Source: Larimichthys crocea
Lineage: Eukaryota; Chordata; Actinopteri; Sciaenidae
Length of the DNA: 64,000 nt
Reading direction: 5' to 3'
Assembly (NCBI RefSeq): GCF_000972845.2
Contig: NC_040027.1
Location: 15,545,803-15,609,802 of the forward strand
Both the position numbers and the translations under genes were made by a program. The notes beneath the pieces are model-generated. The model saw only the letters and a program-made list of their open reading frames with translations, was not told where the DNA came from and made no database searches. Shown one piece after another: positions 1 through 15,484 of the stretch. Each line of letters starts with the position of its first letter. The stretch's first letter is position 1.

Positions 1-883
1 CTGCTTTAGTACCAGGACTGATACTTTGTGCAGTGCCCCTGTGTACGCTTGTCACTTTCATACACTTAAATAGTGTAGTATATCTTATTTATACAGTATT
101 TCATTTTGTTTTATATTAGGTTTATTATATTGTGTTTTTATTTTTTCTTATTTTTATCTTTTCTGTCGTTCGCAGTTATCACAGCTACTGCTCTTACTGC
201 TGAGCAGACCCGTTTTCCACATCTTATCCATTTTGTTTTGCTTTTTCGATATGACAGGTCAGCTGAGGACAGACAGGAAAGCAGAGAGAGAGAGAGACAG
301 GGGATGACAAAGGACAAAAGATTACAGGCTGGAGTTGAACCGGGGTTGCGCACTCTACCAGTTAAGGTACCAGGGCGCCATAACATTTTATTGTACTGTT
401 GACCCTGTGTGAACCTACATATGACAAATAAAACTAACTACTTGTGCCTTTTGAGCAGAGCAACAAGAGGAGAAAGCATGAATTAAATCTTCTTTAAGAA
501 TCAAGACAGCAACAACTGAGCTGAGCTGTGCACACTAGTCCATTAACCTACAGATACCACACTGATATAATTTTGGATCAAAGCTTCACAATGCTGCACT
601 TTCTAGGTAATTCAATAGGGTATTGATGTTTTTGGTGAACCAAATAAAGAGCATTTAATCCTTGAATTTATCTGAAAAACATATGAAGATACACCGTCGT
701 TCCTGGATGGTATTGCTATGAAAATTGTGAACACTCCACTCAAAAAACTCACATATTTCCATCAGAATAAAAAGTTTCTAAGTTGTTTTTTCGAGCTTCA
801 ACATGCAGATACTTTGTGTTTTTGTCCTGAATTCCCGGACACTAATTTTGCCAGTGGTAAAAGTATAAATTAAGGAGACTCAC
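1..883. other. stap2 intron, no coding exon seen
   Basis: This stretch follows the phase-2 donor of the last visible stap2 exon. I read both strands for an SH2-like exon and found none. It is AT-rich and contains a degenerate tRNA-related repeat at about 240-385 and little else that I can name. Confidence 0.6.
240..385 (-). repeat. Degenerate tRNA-related SINE-like repeat
   Basis: The minus strand carries a B-box-like CCGGTTCAACTCC after a stretch resembling the head of a tRNA-derived SINE, and a GAGA-rich body follows. The same layout is common in fish SINE fragments. It is too decayed to assign a family. Confidence 0.45.
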
Positions 884-1577
884 GTTGGCATGTCTGCTTT
901 GAGGCTGACATAAATACTGGAGTTGGCGACACCAGATGGAGGACCAGTTTTAATCCTTTCCTTTTCCTTTTCTACCGCCGCTTTTAACATGTGGATCTGG
1001 CCCGGTAGCAGGTTGAGGGAGGTTGGAACCGACCGCTGTAGGGAGACACACAGTTTCTATTTTAAAATGATCTGTGCAAAGGAGAGGTGAAACATCAGTC
1101 TCTTAAACTTATACAACACGGACCTCAGCCACAGATTGGATGTAGCCCTTCCACAGCTCACGGGCCTCTGCGTTAGGAACCTGGAGGAGAGAAAAACTGT
1201 GAAAATGAGGAATTACTTTGAAAAAAAAGAGAGAGGATGATTTACAAATTTTCTATATATTCCCTCACAGTCAATTTGATATTTTCCTCCTTCATCTGTA
1301 GGCTGAGTCTGGCTGCTTCTAAGTTACGATCCTGGCTGCTGTCATCTGTTATCGAGACGAATTCACTGAGATCCAGTTTTTCTATGTACTGATGAAAAAC
1401 AAAGACACATGGATTCATTGGAAAAAAGTGTTATCTTCATAAATAAACATCTAAATCTGTCTGTTAATATTAATCCAAATCCCTGTGGCTACTTACATCG
1501 GCATCTCTCTTCTCATTGAAGAAGAACAGAGTGTTTCCACACAGGCACGTCCACAGTTTCCGAGACGTCTGCACACA

Positions 1578-1624
<47 letters not shown>

Positions 1625-2961
1625 GCATGCTGACTTTAAAAAAAACATACCAAGCAGGGAAAAAGACACTGATATAAAGAAGAAAACCAAAGAACAACAA
1701 ATTTCTCATTGTGTTAGACAATAAAAAAAGGAGATAATTAAATGCTTGTAACACACAACAAGGAAATAAACAGGGCATCTGTGCCGGTGACATTCTTGGA
1801 TTAGACTTGATGAGTCAAGCACAACAGAAACCACTGTGTGAAATCAATAACAATGTTTAGTCCTGAAGGGAATTAAGTGTGTCACCAGATTCATTTGTGT
1901 GGGAGTGTATGTTGTGAGAGTATTGCATGAATTAAAGTTTGTTTGTTTCAGGTCAAAGCCAACATAGATGCATTGAGTTACAATTAAAAGCTGAACTCAG
2001 AATAACTTGTATAAACTAAACTGAACTATAAAACAGATACTTCTGCATTTAACTTCCTAAACTTTAAAGCACTCGTACGTTTGTCTGGAACTGAGCTAGC
2101 TTTAAAGTTTCCCATATAATCTTATCTTCTTTCATTGGGATTGTATTCATTGTATATGGCCTCTTATCAGCGTGGGCTGGGCAGAACAGCACACGGGATT
2201 TATTATTTGCAAAGCCTGTCTTGCCAGTATTTCTCTTTAGTTTACCGTCAGTCCATGGCTCACTCTAATCTTTATGGCACATTGAGCAGAGAAGTTGTCA
2301 GACCAGTTTTAAGGACCTGGGACCTGCTGAAAGACTCAAAGTCCACCCAACCTTACGAGAAACTATGACGCTGCTCAACCTAAGCATGTCATTACACTGC
2401 CAGCACACAAAATGTAACATGCCCTCCTTATTAGGGTCAATCACCTTGCACTCCTGAATGTCTCTGACACTTTAGACTTATTTATGTTTGCAGGAGTCTT
2501 TGGCATCTTCTTCATCTTGGCAACAGCAGAACTATTTCAAACATTCACAGCTGAAATTGGTCGATTAATCGATCAGTCGACAGAAAAACAAAGATAATCA
2601 GCTGCTATTTGGACCATCAGTTCATCGTTTTAAGTCATTTTTCAGATGCAATTGCTGAGATTTTGCGACAAATGATTCATTTAAGTAAAATACCATAATT
2701 GAATGCCAACAGCCTTTGAAGTCATTAAACTATATTGTCTTTTCTCTGATTTTAGACTTTTCTCTATTTCTGCAACACATGTTGGTAACACACATAATAT
2801 ATAACTATAAAACTGAGAAAACAGGGATTGTAGTTATAAATAAAGAGGCGGGTAAACTGTTTCCTCTCACTGATTGATACAGTTGATCTTAAAATTACAA
2901 ATAAAGTCTGAGCATAATTTCAAACAGGTGCATGAACTGATTTCACTATCCTCACCCACCT

Positions 2962-2999
<38 letters not shown>

Positions 3000-3175
3000 C
3001 TTACAGGCCTACAAATAACTAACAGAGAAGAATTAAGAAGTTCTTAATAATAAGTTACATGAAGTGAAACTTGTCTCCAGCAGCTCACCTTATCTTTGAA
3101 CGACCTCTTCTCCAGGTATCCTTCATAGTAGCAGGTTGGCAGCTGATTCCTGGGTCGCGTTGCTCGCTTTGCCAT
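884..3175 (-). CDS. stap2: STAP-family adaptor protein, N-terminal part (partial, runs off left edge)
   Basis: Five coding exons on the minus strand: 3175-3089, 1568-1497, 1388-1269, 1180-1124 and 1035-884. They join in frame to 162 residues plus two bases. The protein starts MAKRATRPRNQLPTCYYEGY and forms a PH domain (about residues 16-130, with LWKGYI near its end) followed by the family's SVPTSLNLLPG stretch. This follows STAP1/STAP2, adaptors with PH then SH2 domains that link tyrosine kinases and cytokine receptors to signalling. The PTCYYEGYLEKR start resembles STAP2 more than STAP1. The ATG is the first in the exon and fits the family start. The last exon ends in phase 2 at a GTGAGT donor; the SH2 exons are not seen in 1-883 and should lie left of the window. 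Two splice sites are odd: the exon 2 acceptor follows a (GT)n tract, and the exon 4 donor is GTCCGT. Paralogue choice is an inference. Confidence 0.85.
1572..1621. repeat. (CA)n microsatellite abutting the stap2 exon 2 acceptor
   Basis: About 25 CA units with one early interruption. On the stap2 strand this is (GT)n running to within a few bases of the CAG that ends the intron. Confidence 0.95.
2555..2760 (+). repeat. Dispersed repeat with GATTAATCGATC core
   Basis: Lies in stap2 intron 1. It begins with GGTCGATTAATCGATCAG and continues with TTTAAGTCATTTTTCA, matching a layout often met in fish intergenic DNA. A shorter relative occurs near 51975 in this window. The class is unknown. Confidence 0.45.
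2963..2998. repeat. (CA)n microsatellite
   Basis: Uninterrupted CA dinucleotide tract in stap2 intron 1. Confidence 0.95.
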
Positions 3176-4914
3176 CACGTTTCAATGAATCTGAACCTAA
3201 ACACAGATTTGACTGTGTTGTGGATTTACACATGAATATATCAACAGCTTCTGCTCGTCGCACCAGATCTGCCTCGAGTAAATAAAGTAAGGCACGATGA
3301 ACCTGCCTGGAAGGAGGCAGCGTCCTCGTTGCTGATTGGTCAATGCGTAAAGTGGGCGGGGTTTTTTGTAAAAAAAAATATCCACAGGTGAGACATCGTC
3401 TTTCTCAAGGGTGGAAATCACCTGCCTGCAGCACTCTGTAATGATACCCTGTAAGTTCACAGGTTTTAAAGTGAACAAGCAACTGAACTATGAACTATAT
3501 AAACTTTTCTCCTCATCAGTGACATATTTTATTGATATGTCATATTATATTCAGTGCATAACAATAATAACAGCTATAAACTGTATGTTAGGCAGAGATG
3601 CTGGAAGTCAGTAAAAGTTGGGAGTGATGAGAGAAACTTTTTATTTATTGATGTCAAACTAAATGTTGTGCGGCAGTCATTACTTTTGTATGTAAACAAC
3701 AGAAATTTGTGGTTCAGTATTTCGCCCAAGGACAGGTAAAGACTGAGAGAGAGACACCTGTCACTGTTTACTGTCAACAGAGTACCATCTCTTAAATCAC
3801 ACTACTTTTAAACCTCAAAAAAATTAGAGCAAGCTCTAGTTACTAAATGTATTTCTGTACTTTATGTACACCGGCTGAAGATGGCTCAGTTGAACTCAGA
3901 TCATCAGACATCTTTCCAACCTTGTCTTGCCTTGATCTTAGTCAAACATCAAAAGTTCAACTAATGGGTTTTAATTATGTGCCGCAGGCTCCTCAGCTCC
4001 CTTATGTCCCATGTCCATGATGTTAGGATGCATGTTTGACAAATGTTTAAAAGTATGTTTGTATTTATTCATCAGTTTGACATTCACACATCTGGAAGGA
4101 CTCTTGGTGAAGCCCCACAACAGATATACTGATGTTGTTCCTGAATATTTAGGATGGATATCATCAGAGAAGATGTGGAGTTTGCTAAACGTGTATTAAT
4201 GCTTTCTATGCTGAATGAGATTTTCTGTGGTCTCCTCAGTGCTGATATTAAACCATCTACTGAAGATCAACTTCTTGTCTGCTAGGTGTATTCAGTTGTT
4301 CGGTTTATGTGGCTGAATTTTTAGATGATTTCTTTCCTGTACTGCGTCAGAGATTAACATGTTTTATTCTCCCTGACACTTGGCCACCGTTTTATTAGCT
4401 CTAAGGTTGTTTTACCTGTGCGCTTTTCTATTTAGCACGAGGCTGTTTAGCAGAGAGTGAAAGCTCTCTGAATGAAGCTTGTGTTCATGTTTTCACTGCT
4501 GTGCTCTTATCCTGAGAGATTTTCTTTAAATGTATGTCTTAACCCTTAACTTTAAAAGTAACAGCCGCATTTAGTTTTTTTCTGACACCCCTTAAAATCA
4601 AGTAGGCCCTTGAAGCTTTGGCAGTTATGTAGTATGCGTCTTCTTTTTGTTTGTGGACATAATCTGTTCATCTGAACGTCTGTTCAGCATATATAGCTAA
4701 TGGTCCTATTAACAAAGGCTTTGGAGGAATTATAAGCAGTGCAGTAAGTGTTTTCTTATCTAACGAAAGTTTGCTCTCAGATCATAGTGGTTCTTATTGT
4801 GGTGTGTTGTTGTCTAGATAAGAATGCAGCTCAGCTGGTAACTAAAATATCAGAGCAAATATCTTTCTCTCCTGCTGGTTTTATTTCATTTAACTTACAC
4901 GTGCATTGTAGTTC

Positions 4915-5400
4915 AAGAGCTGAAACGTGACTAAGTAGGCTTACATGTACTCAAGTACAAATCTGAAGTACTGTGTTTTCTTTTCATGACACTATCTATT
5001 TCTACTTCAGTTACTTCATTATAGTTATCTGACATCACACGTCACTTTGCAAATTAATATTAAAGTTATATTGTTATTATAATAAAGACCTTTAAGAATC
5101 AGAATCAGGTTTATTGCCGAGTAGATTTTCACATATAAGAAAAGTATTCAGCAGCAGGTAGTATGCAAAAGTTCACAGAATATTTACATGTGCAAGATAT
5201 TACAGTTCAATCTTGTTTTAATAATAATTCATGAGTAATAATAATCTAATGATAGATAATGGGTACTTTTACCTTCAATACTTTAAATGATAGTTTCCTT
5301 TCAATGCATTACTTTATTTACTTATTTATTGTGTATTTCTACAGGTTGGCTATCAGTACTTTTACTCAAATGAAGGATCTGAGTATTTCTTCCGTCACTG
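4915..5400. mobile_element. Decayed hAT-like MITE interrupted by a second repeat
   Basis: The left part (from about 4922) reads GTGACTAAGTAGG then TACTCAAGTAC. The right end reads GATCTGAGTATTTCTTCC then GTCACTG near 5400. These resemble the two ends of a widespread fish MITE whose tips read CAGTGGTGGAA. The interior is broken near 5096 by a different repeat. Class assignment is from memory of fish genomes. Confidence 0.5.
5096..5210 (-). repeat. LINE-tail-like repeat nested in the MITE
   Basis: Begins AGAATCAGAATCAGGTTTAT, the reverse of a common fish non-LTR 3' tail (AATAAACCTGATTC). A second truncated copy with the same beginning is at about 25540-25565. Confidence 0.55.
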
Positions 5401-6699
5401 TGAGAAGCTTAGAGGGAACATTGATATTTGTGGCAGGAGCAGAGATCGTGGCTCCCTCTGCTGGCTCTTAGGAGGTGTTTGAGGTAATAATAAACCTTCA
5501 TGGAGGTTATAATATTCAGTTTTATAAGAACTGATTCATATTTGAGGCTGTTGAATTGTATCGCTGTACATTACACTGAGAGGTGTTTATAACATTTAGT
5601 TCATTTATATCAGGGAGGATATACTCCTGAAGGTGGGCAGTTATTCAGATTTATTGCTCTGATTATTCCAACTCATCATTTTTTTTCTTGCTGCCTAAAT
5701 ATTTGCCAACTAGTCTGTGTACCACTAAATCCAGAGTACACTAAGCATGGGTCATGGTTTATATGTATAAAAAGATGTAGAAGAGCCAGATGAAGGTGTA
5801 AGATTGAACATGCTGTATCAGAGGTCATGTATAAATCAACTTTAGATCATCTGTGTTTCTGTTAGTGACCGAGGTCCCCGCTCAGTCTTCGACTGCACAC
5901 TGAACCCTGGTGTTGTCTCTGTCTGTCTAGGTTCAGTCATCACCGGCGACATAAACCATCTGCCGCCCTCCACAGCTTCCTTCAGCAGAGGATGTGTGGA
6001 CATCATTTGTGACTCTGTCATTATTCATTTGTATTTTTTTTTGATGACAGTTTCCTGCCAGTTCTGCTGTCAAAGCAGATTTAGGTCCAAGGACAGCTCA
6101 TTTAAAACAGGACAGGACAGAACAGTTATGGTGCGACAGAAGTTTAAACAGTATGTTTACCTTCTGAATGTAAACATAACTTGTTTATATTTTCAGTCCT
6201 TTAGCCATTATGTATTCTTTTTTCATTCGCAAATAAACTTTAAAACAATATAAATAAAGTTTGGCAAAATATTTGGTATCTGATGAAGTTTGAGATGCAT
6301 TTATAGACTTTTGTTTTGCTCAAACAGGCCCCCTGTAACAGCAACTAATAATATAATTTGAACAGATGAATAAAAGAAAGACTCAGTACTGACTCATTGT
6401 CATAATCAGGGAAAAACTGTTGTTTGTACCAGGCTGTAAACATGTTTATTTCTGCTGTGAAGCCGGACATCTTAACATAGAGGTTTGACTCATTCTGCAG
6501 CCAGCCTCAAGTGGACGTTTGAGGAACCGCAGTTTATGCCTTTACTAAACAACCATTGGGGTTACCGCTTGATTGCAACCAGCTGAACAACCCTTACCTC
6601 ACCTTCCCCTTCCAAGTTAGTAGGAGAACTTAAAGTGGGTGCAAAACTCACTTTGGTGTGTCCGTCCGGATACAACATGGCACTCTCCTCCCTCTGTAG

Positions 6700-6870
6700 A
6701 TATAAGATAGATAGATAGATAGATAGATCCTTTTTTACAAGTGGAGCTGCAAGAGTCTCCGACTGAAACTGCTCTGCTGTTTGAACAGGAGGTCATGTAG
6801 TCTCAATCTCGTTGTACCTGTGACAATGACAATAAAGATCTATTCTATTCTATTCTATTCTGTTCTAGTG
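6700..6870 (+). mobile_element. 3' tail of a non-LTR retrotransposon
   Basis: A (GATA)n tract at 6711-6727 is followed by GACAATGACAATAAAGATC and then repeated TCTAT units. A simple-repeat tail after an AATAAAG motif is typical of LINE 3' ends in fish. Confidence 0.6.
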
Positions 6871-7044
6871 GATGAGAGTTATTGTCCATGATACTGAGAA
6901 GTTTGTTTTTTCCCATAAAGGTAACACAAACATAATGGTTCTTTAAACAACACACTTTAACACACTACACTTTAAACAATCAGTGTGTATTCTCTGTACG
7001 TCCCTCAAACATTAAATTCTGTTATAAGGTCTTAGATTTATATT

Positions 7045-7545
7045 ATATCATATTAGATTAGATTAAACTTTATTGTCATTCCACATGTATAAATACAAGG
7101 CAACGAAATGCAGTTTAGCATCTAATCAGAAGTGCAAATAGAGAAGTGCAATAGATACAGCTAAATGCAATATTTACAGTAGTGCAAAGGTGTAAGGTGT
7201 GTATAGCTATGTGCAGAGTATGTACAGATAAACAATGTGGGCAGTAGTTATGGGCAGATTATATACAAATAACTTATGGGAGCATAATGTACAGGTATAT
7301 ATGGTATAGTTTACTGTTACTTGGTTTTTATCTTACTGTTTTTGGTTTTATTTAACTGTTATTTATACTCTGTGTATATAGTGTTAAATTGTATATCTTA
7401 TAGGTGTATAGTGGTAAAGTTTTTTCTTGGGATGTTATGTTCAAATGTTTTTTTTCTTGCTATTACTTACTATCTAACTTACAGTTTGGGAGCTGCTATA
7501 ACAAAAACAATTTCCCTGCAGGGATTAATAAAGTATTTCTGATTC
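7045..7545. repeat. Dispersed fish repeat, possibly two LINE-tail fragments
   Basis: The left end reads TTAAACTTTATTGTCATTCC, with CAAGGCAACGAAATGCAG after it. The right end reads CCCTGCAGGGATTAATAAAG then TTTCTGATTCC. Both edges look like LINE 3' tails, one in each orientation. The short open frames inside have no family likeness. Confidence 0.5.
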
Positions 7546-7719
7546 CTGAAATAAAAACATATTTGGAAGAATTCCTCTTACATCTTACACACTGAGAACC
7601 TTTAAGGTGACATTGAAGTGACATTTTATAACCATAAGTTTTGATGATTCAGACAGAAAAAACGGAGCTCCTTCCTTTAAGTCATACATTTAATAAATTT
7701 ATTATTACTTTATTACCTG

Positions 7720-7928
7720 GAGCTGTGCGTGCCCGTGAACCACGTGACTCCGTCTGCGTAAACGCAGCCGTGCCTGTGCGCAATGTGCGCATTGTCTTCT
7801 GTCATCTTGGCACAGCACCCTGGTTAAAGGGGAGGGGGCAGAGAAAGTACCTCATATCATCACCGCAATCTCTTTATTTATTTTTTTAATATATATCCAT
7901 ATAAACAAGCAGGTGATAGTATCAAACA
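7720..7928 (+). promoter_or_regulatory. Probable promoter and 5' UTR of the first rab11b gene
   Basis: GC content and CpG density rise just upstream of the ATG. A CACGTGAC E-box is at 7741-7748, and a near-palindromic TGCGCAATGTGCGCA at 7777-7791 resembles an NRF-1 site with altered spacing. The transcription start is not mapped. Confidence 0.45.
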
Positions 7929-11091
<3,163 letters not shown>

Positions 11092-11689
11092 CGCTCCATG
11101 ACACTCATCTACACATCCACCATCCTCATCACATCACCCGTGCACTTTTTCCCACCCTCCCTCGTTGCTCTGCTCACAGCCAACTCCCTCGTCACTCTAT
11201 CCTTTTTTCTTTTTCTGCCTTTTATTCTGTTTTACATAGGACTGCTGTTTGAACTCACTCGTGCTCTTCTCTTCCGCCATGAAAGCAAACTTCAAGAAGC
11301 CTTTATGTCACTTGGTCAGTCGAGTTGTCCGTGGAGTCAATGTGAAGGTTCCTGCAATGCAGGAACAAGGCAGTCTGTCGCCGTCTCAAAGAAAGCCTGC
11401 GAAGTTGTTGTCGTTTGACCTGAACTGAAACTCTTGTCGAGTACAGGGAGGTTGTGAAATACATTTCAATGGTTACCACTAGATGGTGCTGTGTAAATAA
11501 ACTACAGGCAGTTTACTCCAACCTTGTGAAGCAGTATTATGCGTCTGACAGTGTGGTTCTAATTCTTAACTTTCCTCTCACATCAGATAAGTTATCATGC
11601 CAAAAATTTCCTCATTATGTATTTATTGAAGAATATTTGGCTTACGTTGTCATTGTTTTACTTTAAATTTAAGAACTGTATAAATTTAC

Positions 11690-11695
11690 AATAAA
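11690..11695 (+). terminator. Polyadenylation signal of rab11b copy 1
   Basis: AATAAA about 600 bp after the stop, followed by a GT-rich stretch (CATGTTGTGTTT) about 15-30 bp downstream. Confidence 0.7.
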
Positions 11696-11719
11696 ATTCT
11701 TGACAAAAGCAGCATGTTG

Positions 11720-14700
11720 TGTTTAGACGTTATTAAGAAAATGGGCAAATTTTACCTTATCTGGAGATACTGTTTGCTGTCCATCGGAGATCGCATCACA
11801 CCCTTTCATGTAATACATAAAGCAGGTAAAGCTGCTTAAACTTTAATACATCAGTCATAAGATTTCAATTACCTTTAAACCCTTGAAGTTCATATAATTT
11901 CATTCTTTTACTAATGCAACTTAACCTAACCTCCTCTGGTATTTTATGCGAGTAAAAGATCTTAGTGCTTTTTCCACTGCTGTCAAGTTGTAACAAGTTT
12001 TTTTTTTAAAGGAAAGATCTGATTCGGGGTTTATGTCCAGTTATGAAACGATACACAAAAGGTTTGCACTGACGTAGCAATCTGTCTACATCTGTAGACG
12101 AGCATGCAGGGTGCGTGTGTGTGTGTCAAGGCAGATAAAATGACTTCAAATCAGTTGAATGCACTAAAAACATTTTTTACTGTTTGGTGTTTCCCTCCTG
12201 ATGAGCACAGACTAATAAGCTGCTTATATTTTCAAAATGCAGTGGATGGATTTAGAGGTCCACAACAGCAAAACCTGACATCAGCAGTTGTTTTTTCATC
12301 AGGATTAATACGCGAACACACAGCTGTGGTCAAAAACACATGTACAGTAATGACGTCTCATCCTCGCTGGAATAAGAAGATAATCTGTAAACAGATATAT
12401 CAAGACAAAAAAAAAAAAAGTGATTATTGTTAACAGAGCTGTCAACACAGGAAAACAAATCCCCTGAATTAAATGTCACCCAGAATTTATCCTCATGGTT
12501 TTATTTGCTTTGCAAACAATCCTTGGTTGATTGCAGGTACCAATATTTTGGTGAAGACGTCTTCCACCCCCCCACAGCACATCATAAACACTGATGTATT
12601 TAGAAGAACTGCAACATAAATTACAAATGATACCAACACCCTCCCAAAAAAAAAGACATGTAGGATTAAAATATTACAAACATACAACATAAGTAACAAC
12701 AACATTTACATGTTTATTTGTGTAACGAAGAAGAAAATGATTTAAAATCTCTTTCTGGGTTTGATTTGTGGATATTAAAATAAGTGTTACATCATGGTTA
12801 AAGTGTAATAACACCTAAAAAAGGGAGGTTTCATGTAGATAACTCACATGAACAGGCGTGTAGCCGACGAAGGAGCAGTGTTTTTGTCTGAACCTTTGTA
12901 CTTGCATCATCCAGTTCAGCGGTTCGGCTCTTTACATTGTTTCAAAGCAGCATCTGCCCCAATTTTAGAGTAAACACATGGATGATCAAATGACTCATAA
13001 GCTTGTAATGCTCCCCCGGATACTGCAGGATATAATCCTTTGTTAAAAACACAAACAAACGATTAACTGGGACAGTATGTGGGACAACCCACCAGGAGCT
13101 AACAGTACCACAAAGTGTAATGCTTGTGTAGACAAAACACCAGGGGCGAAAAAATCGCTCTTACAGCTGCTGGTCACTGGTAACGCACACGGTTAGAAGT
13201 AAAACATAGTTTCTAAAACAGTTTTTTTTAAAAGATGGCTGCTCGCTCAACACTTACAGCCATAAAGCTGGTGTTAACAAACGATACTACTCTGATGCAG
13301 CCTGTTCATGGAGCTGCTTCACTTCAGATCACAAAGTTTGTGCAGAAGGACTGTCCAAAAACCAATTTACAAATATTGTTCAAGCATGATTGTAATAAAG
13401 TAAATATATATGCATTTTAAATAAAAATATGAATAACATAGTTGTGCATAAAAATCCAGACCTTTGGCCTTGTCACACCACGTGTGATGTTTTACAATGA
13501 ATGCCTGCTGCGAAATGAAGCCTTAACTTTGACGTCTTAGAAGAAAGTAAATAGAAAGCACACAGGAAGCACAAACCATGATTAAAGTGTGATAATCAAA
13601 AGTATGATCACTCATTAATTGAAAAAAATAAAAGTCATTCCACTGAATAGAGAAATAATAATTGCTAAGTTTAGGTTCGACAAAATAATAATAATCAATT
13701 AGTTTAGACTGGTTTTAAGCGTAGTACAGCGTAGTACAGCTCTGTGGAGAATTGCGCAATTATAAATGAAACACTTAAAAATAATAAGATTTGCACAATA
13801 ATACTGAAACACAGACTTAACACAAAGGCTGGATTACGTTGGTTTCGACACTACGTGAGTTGTTGGTGTTTACATCTTCAGGCTCAGTCTCCCTGTGAAC
13901 AAGCCACAGTGAGTTAAAGTGGCAATTAACCGTCTCCCCATAATCTAAATTAAGTAAAACGAAACAACAAACCAGTTAGACTGTGCGGTTTGTTTGGTGC
14001 CGGTTTTTTTTTTAGTGGCTGTTAATCAACCAGAAAACTATAAACAAGAGAGAGAAGTGGATTTCTTCTTCTACTCTCCTGAATAGTCCCAAAACAGGTC
14101 TGCTCAGTAACATCAAAACATGACGAGGACGAGTTTTATGATGACGTCCATCAAATGGAAGCGTCTATAAGCATCCTTGAAATTAAAGACCTGACAAAGC
14201 TTAAGTCAGATTAAGCCTTTGTGGTGTTTGCATAATGTACCCATCGTGAAAGTCGGCGATGTTTTGGTGGGTAGATTTTAAGTTAGACTGGCAGGAGCAC
14301 AAAACACTGAGAGTTTTACATCAGATCAGAGAAAACTAATCTGATTATGAACGCGACATGAATGATAAACGCTCGCAGGAAGTTTCTGTATCCCTGATCC
14401 TCTACACACACAAACAAAACAGCTAATCAGAACAATGCTTTAGTACTCTGCGTCAGCCACCCGACAACACGTGTGGAAAAGTTCCTCTAAGAGCCATTTC
14501 GATGGAGTTTTCTATCGACCTACACGAGACCTACTCGCTAAGTGCTGATAATACAAGAACCTCTACGAGGACGCTGTTAGATCCTACGTCAGTAGGAAGA
14601 GTAAAATCGGTTCTTCTTTTTTAAACCACTAAAGAATTTTGACAAACACACAAACACTAAAAAAAGAAAAAAGAAAATCTCCAAAGGTTATTAACAGTGC

Positions 14701-15484
14701 TTGCATGCGTAACTGTGCATGTTGATAGAGGTCTCGTCATGTACCGCGAAGACCTCCATGTCCACAGTGTTTTATTGCACAATCTCTGGCTTTACTGATG
14801 CTATGCTGCCATCTGTTATTGAATCAGATGTATTCAAACAAAACAGACTGAATACTGGCATCCGGATTGTGAAATGTAAATAAATCATCAGATTTAAGCT
14901 TTTCATTTTCCCTCTACAGATTCATGTGGGGTTCACACAATAACTGCTCGAAAAAAGAGCTCCTCCATGATCAATGTTGTGCAGACAATTCAAGGCCCAA
15001 ACTATGACATAACACTTCGATCACTGCAGCACACACATGACGTATGGACCCCGCTACGCGCCACAGTCGTCTGAGGACCATCAAACAATCATTAAAACAC
15101 TTCACTAGTCCACTAAACGAGTTAGTTTGGTCACTTCTTCTTCTTCTACTGTCGCTGTAATCATCGTATCCATGACGATGAGGCTGTTCATCATGTAAAT
15201 GTCTCTGCACGTCTTTAACGTGCTTCTTCAGTGCTTTTTGCATAAAGCTCGGTCAACACCCGGCGTGAAGATGAGCTCATTTCTGCACCCGCGGGAGGAT
15301 TTTCTTCAAAAAGCCACGTGAGTTAAGTACTGATGGGGCAAATAAATGTTTGTTTGTTTTTAAAAAAAGAAAGAAAAAATCCCACAAGTTCTTCTGTAAA
15401 GACCAGCCGGTGGGCTTGATGCGTTGACAATCAGCCCCCCGCACATAAAAAGACACCATTATCAGTGGCCATCTCCGTTTGGTC
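11720..15484 (-). other. Tail-to-tail spacer and probable long 3' UTR of marchf2
   Basis: rab11b copy 1 ends near 11.71 kb on the plus strand and marchf2 ends at 15485 on the minus strand. I found no coding exon between. The stretch from about 12.5 to 15.48 kb has few recognisable repeats, and its left end carries minus-strand AATAAA-type signals (TTTATT near 12500). It may therefore be a 3 kb marchf2 3' UTR, but the end is not proven. An 11-bp unit (GCGTAGTACAG) is doubled near 13720-13741. Confidence 0.45.

Larger units (their letters stand above)
3176..7928. other. Divergent intergenic region between stap2 and rab11b
   Basis: The two genes are head to head, so both promoters should lie in this 4.75 kb. 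No gene was recognised on either strand; the open frames are short and AT-driven. The region holds a hAT-like MITE with a nested insert (4915-5400), a LINE tail (6700-6870) and a dispersed repeat (7045-7545), listed separately. The GC content rises close to rab11b, after about 7720. Confidence 0.7.

Noticed and set aside
1470..1793. 107-codon minus-strand open frame with a long Cys-Val run
   Set aside because: It reads through the (CA)n microsatellite; only the part at 1568-1497 is a real stap2 exon, shown by splice sites and family match.
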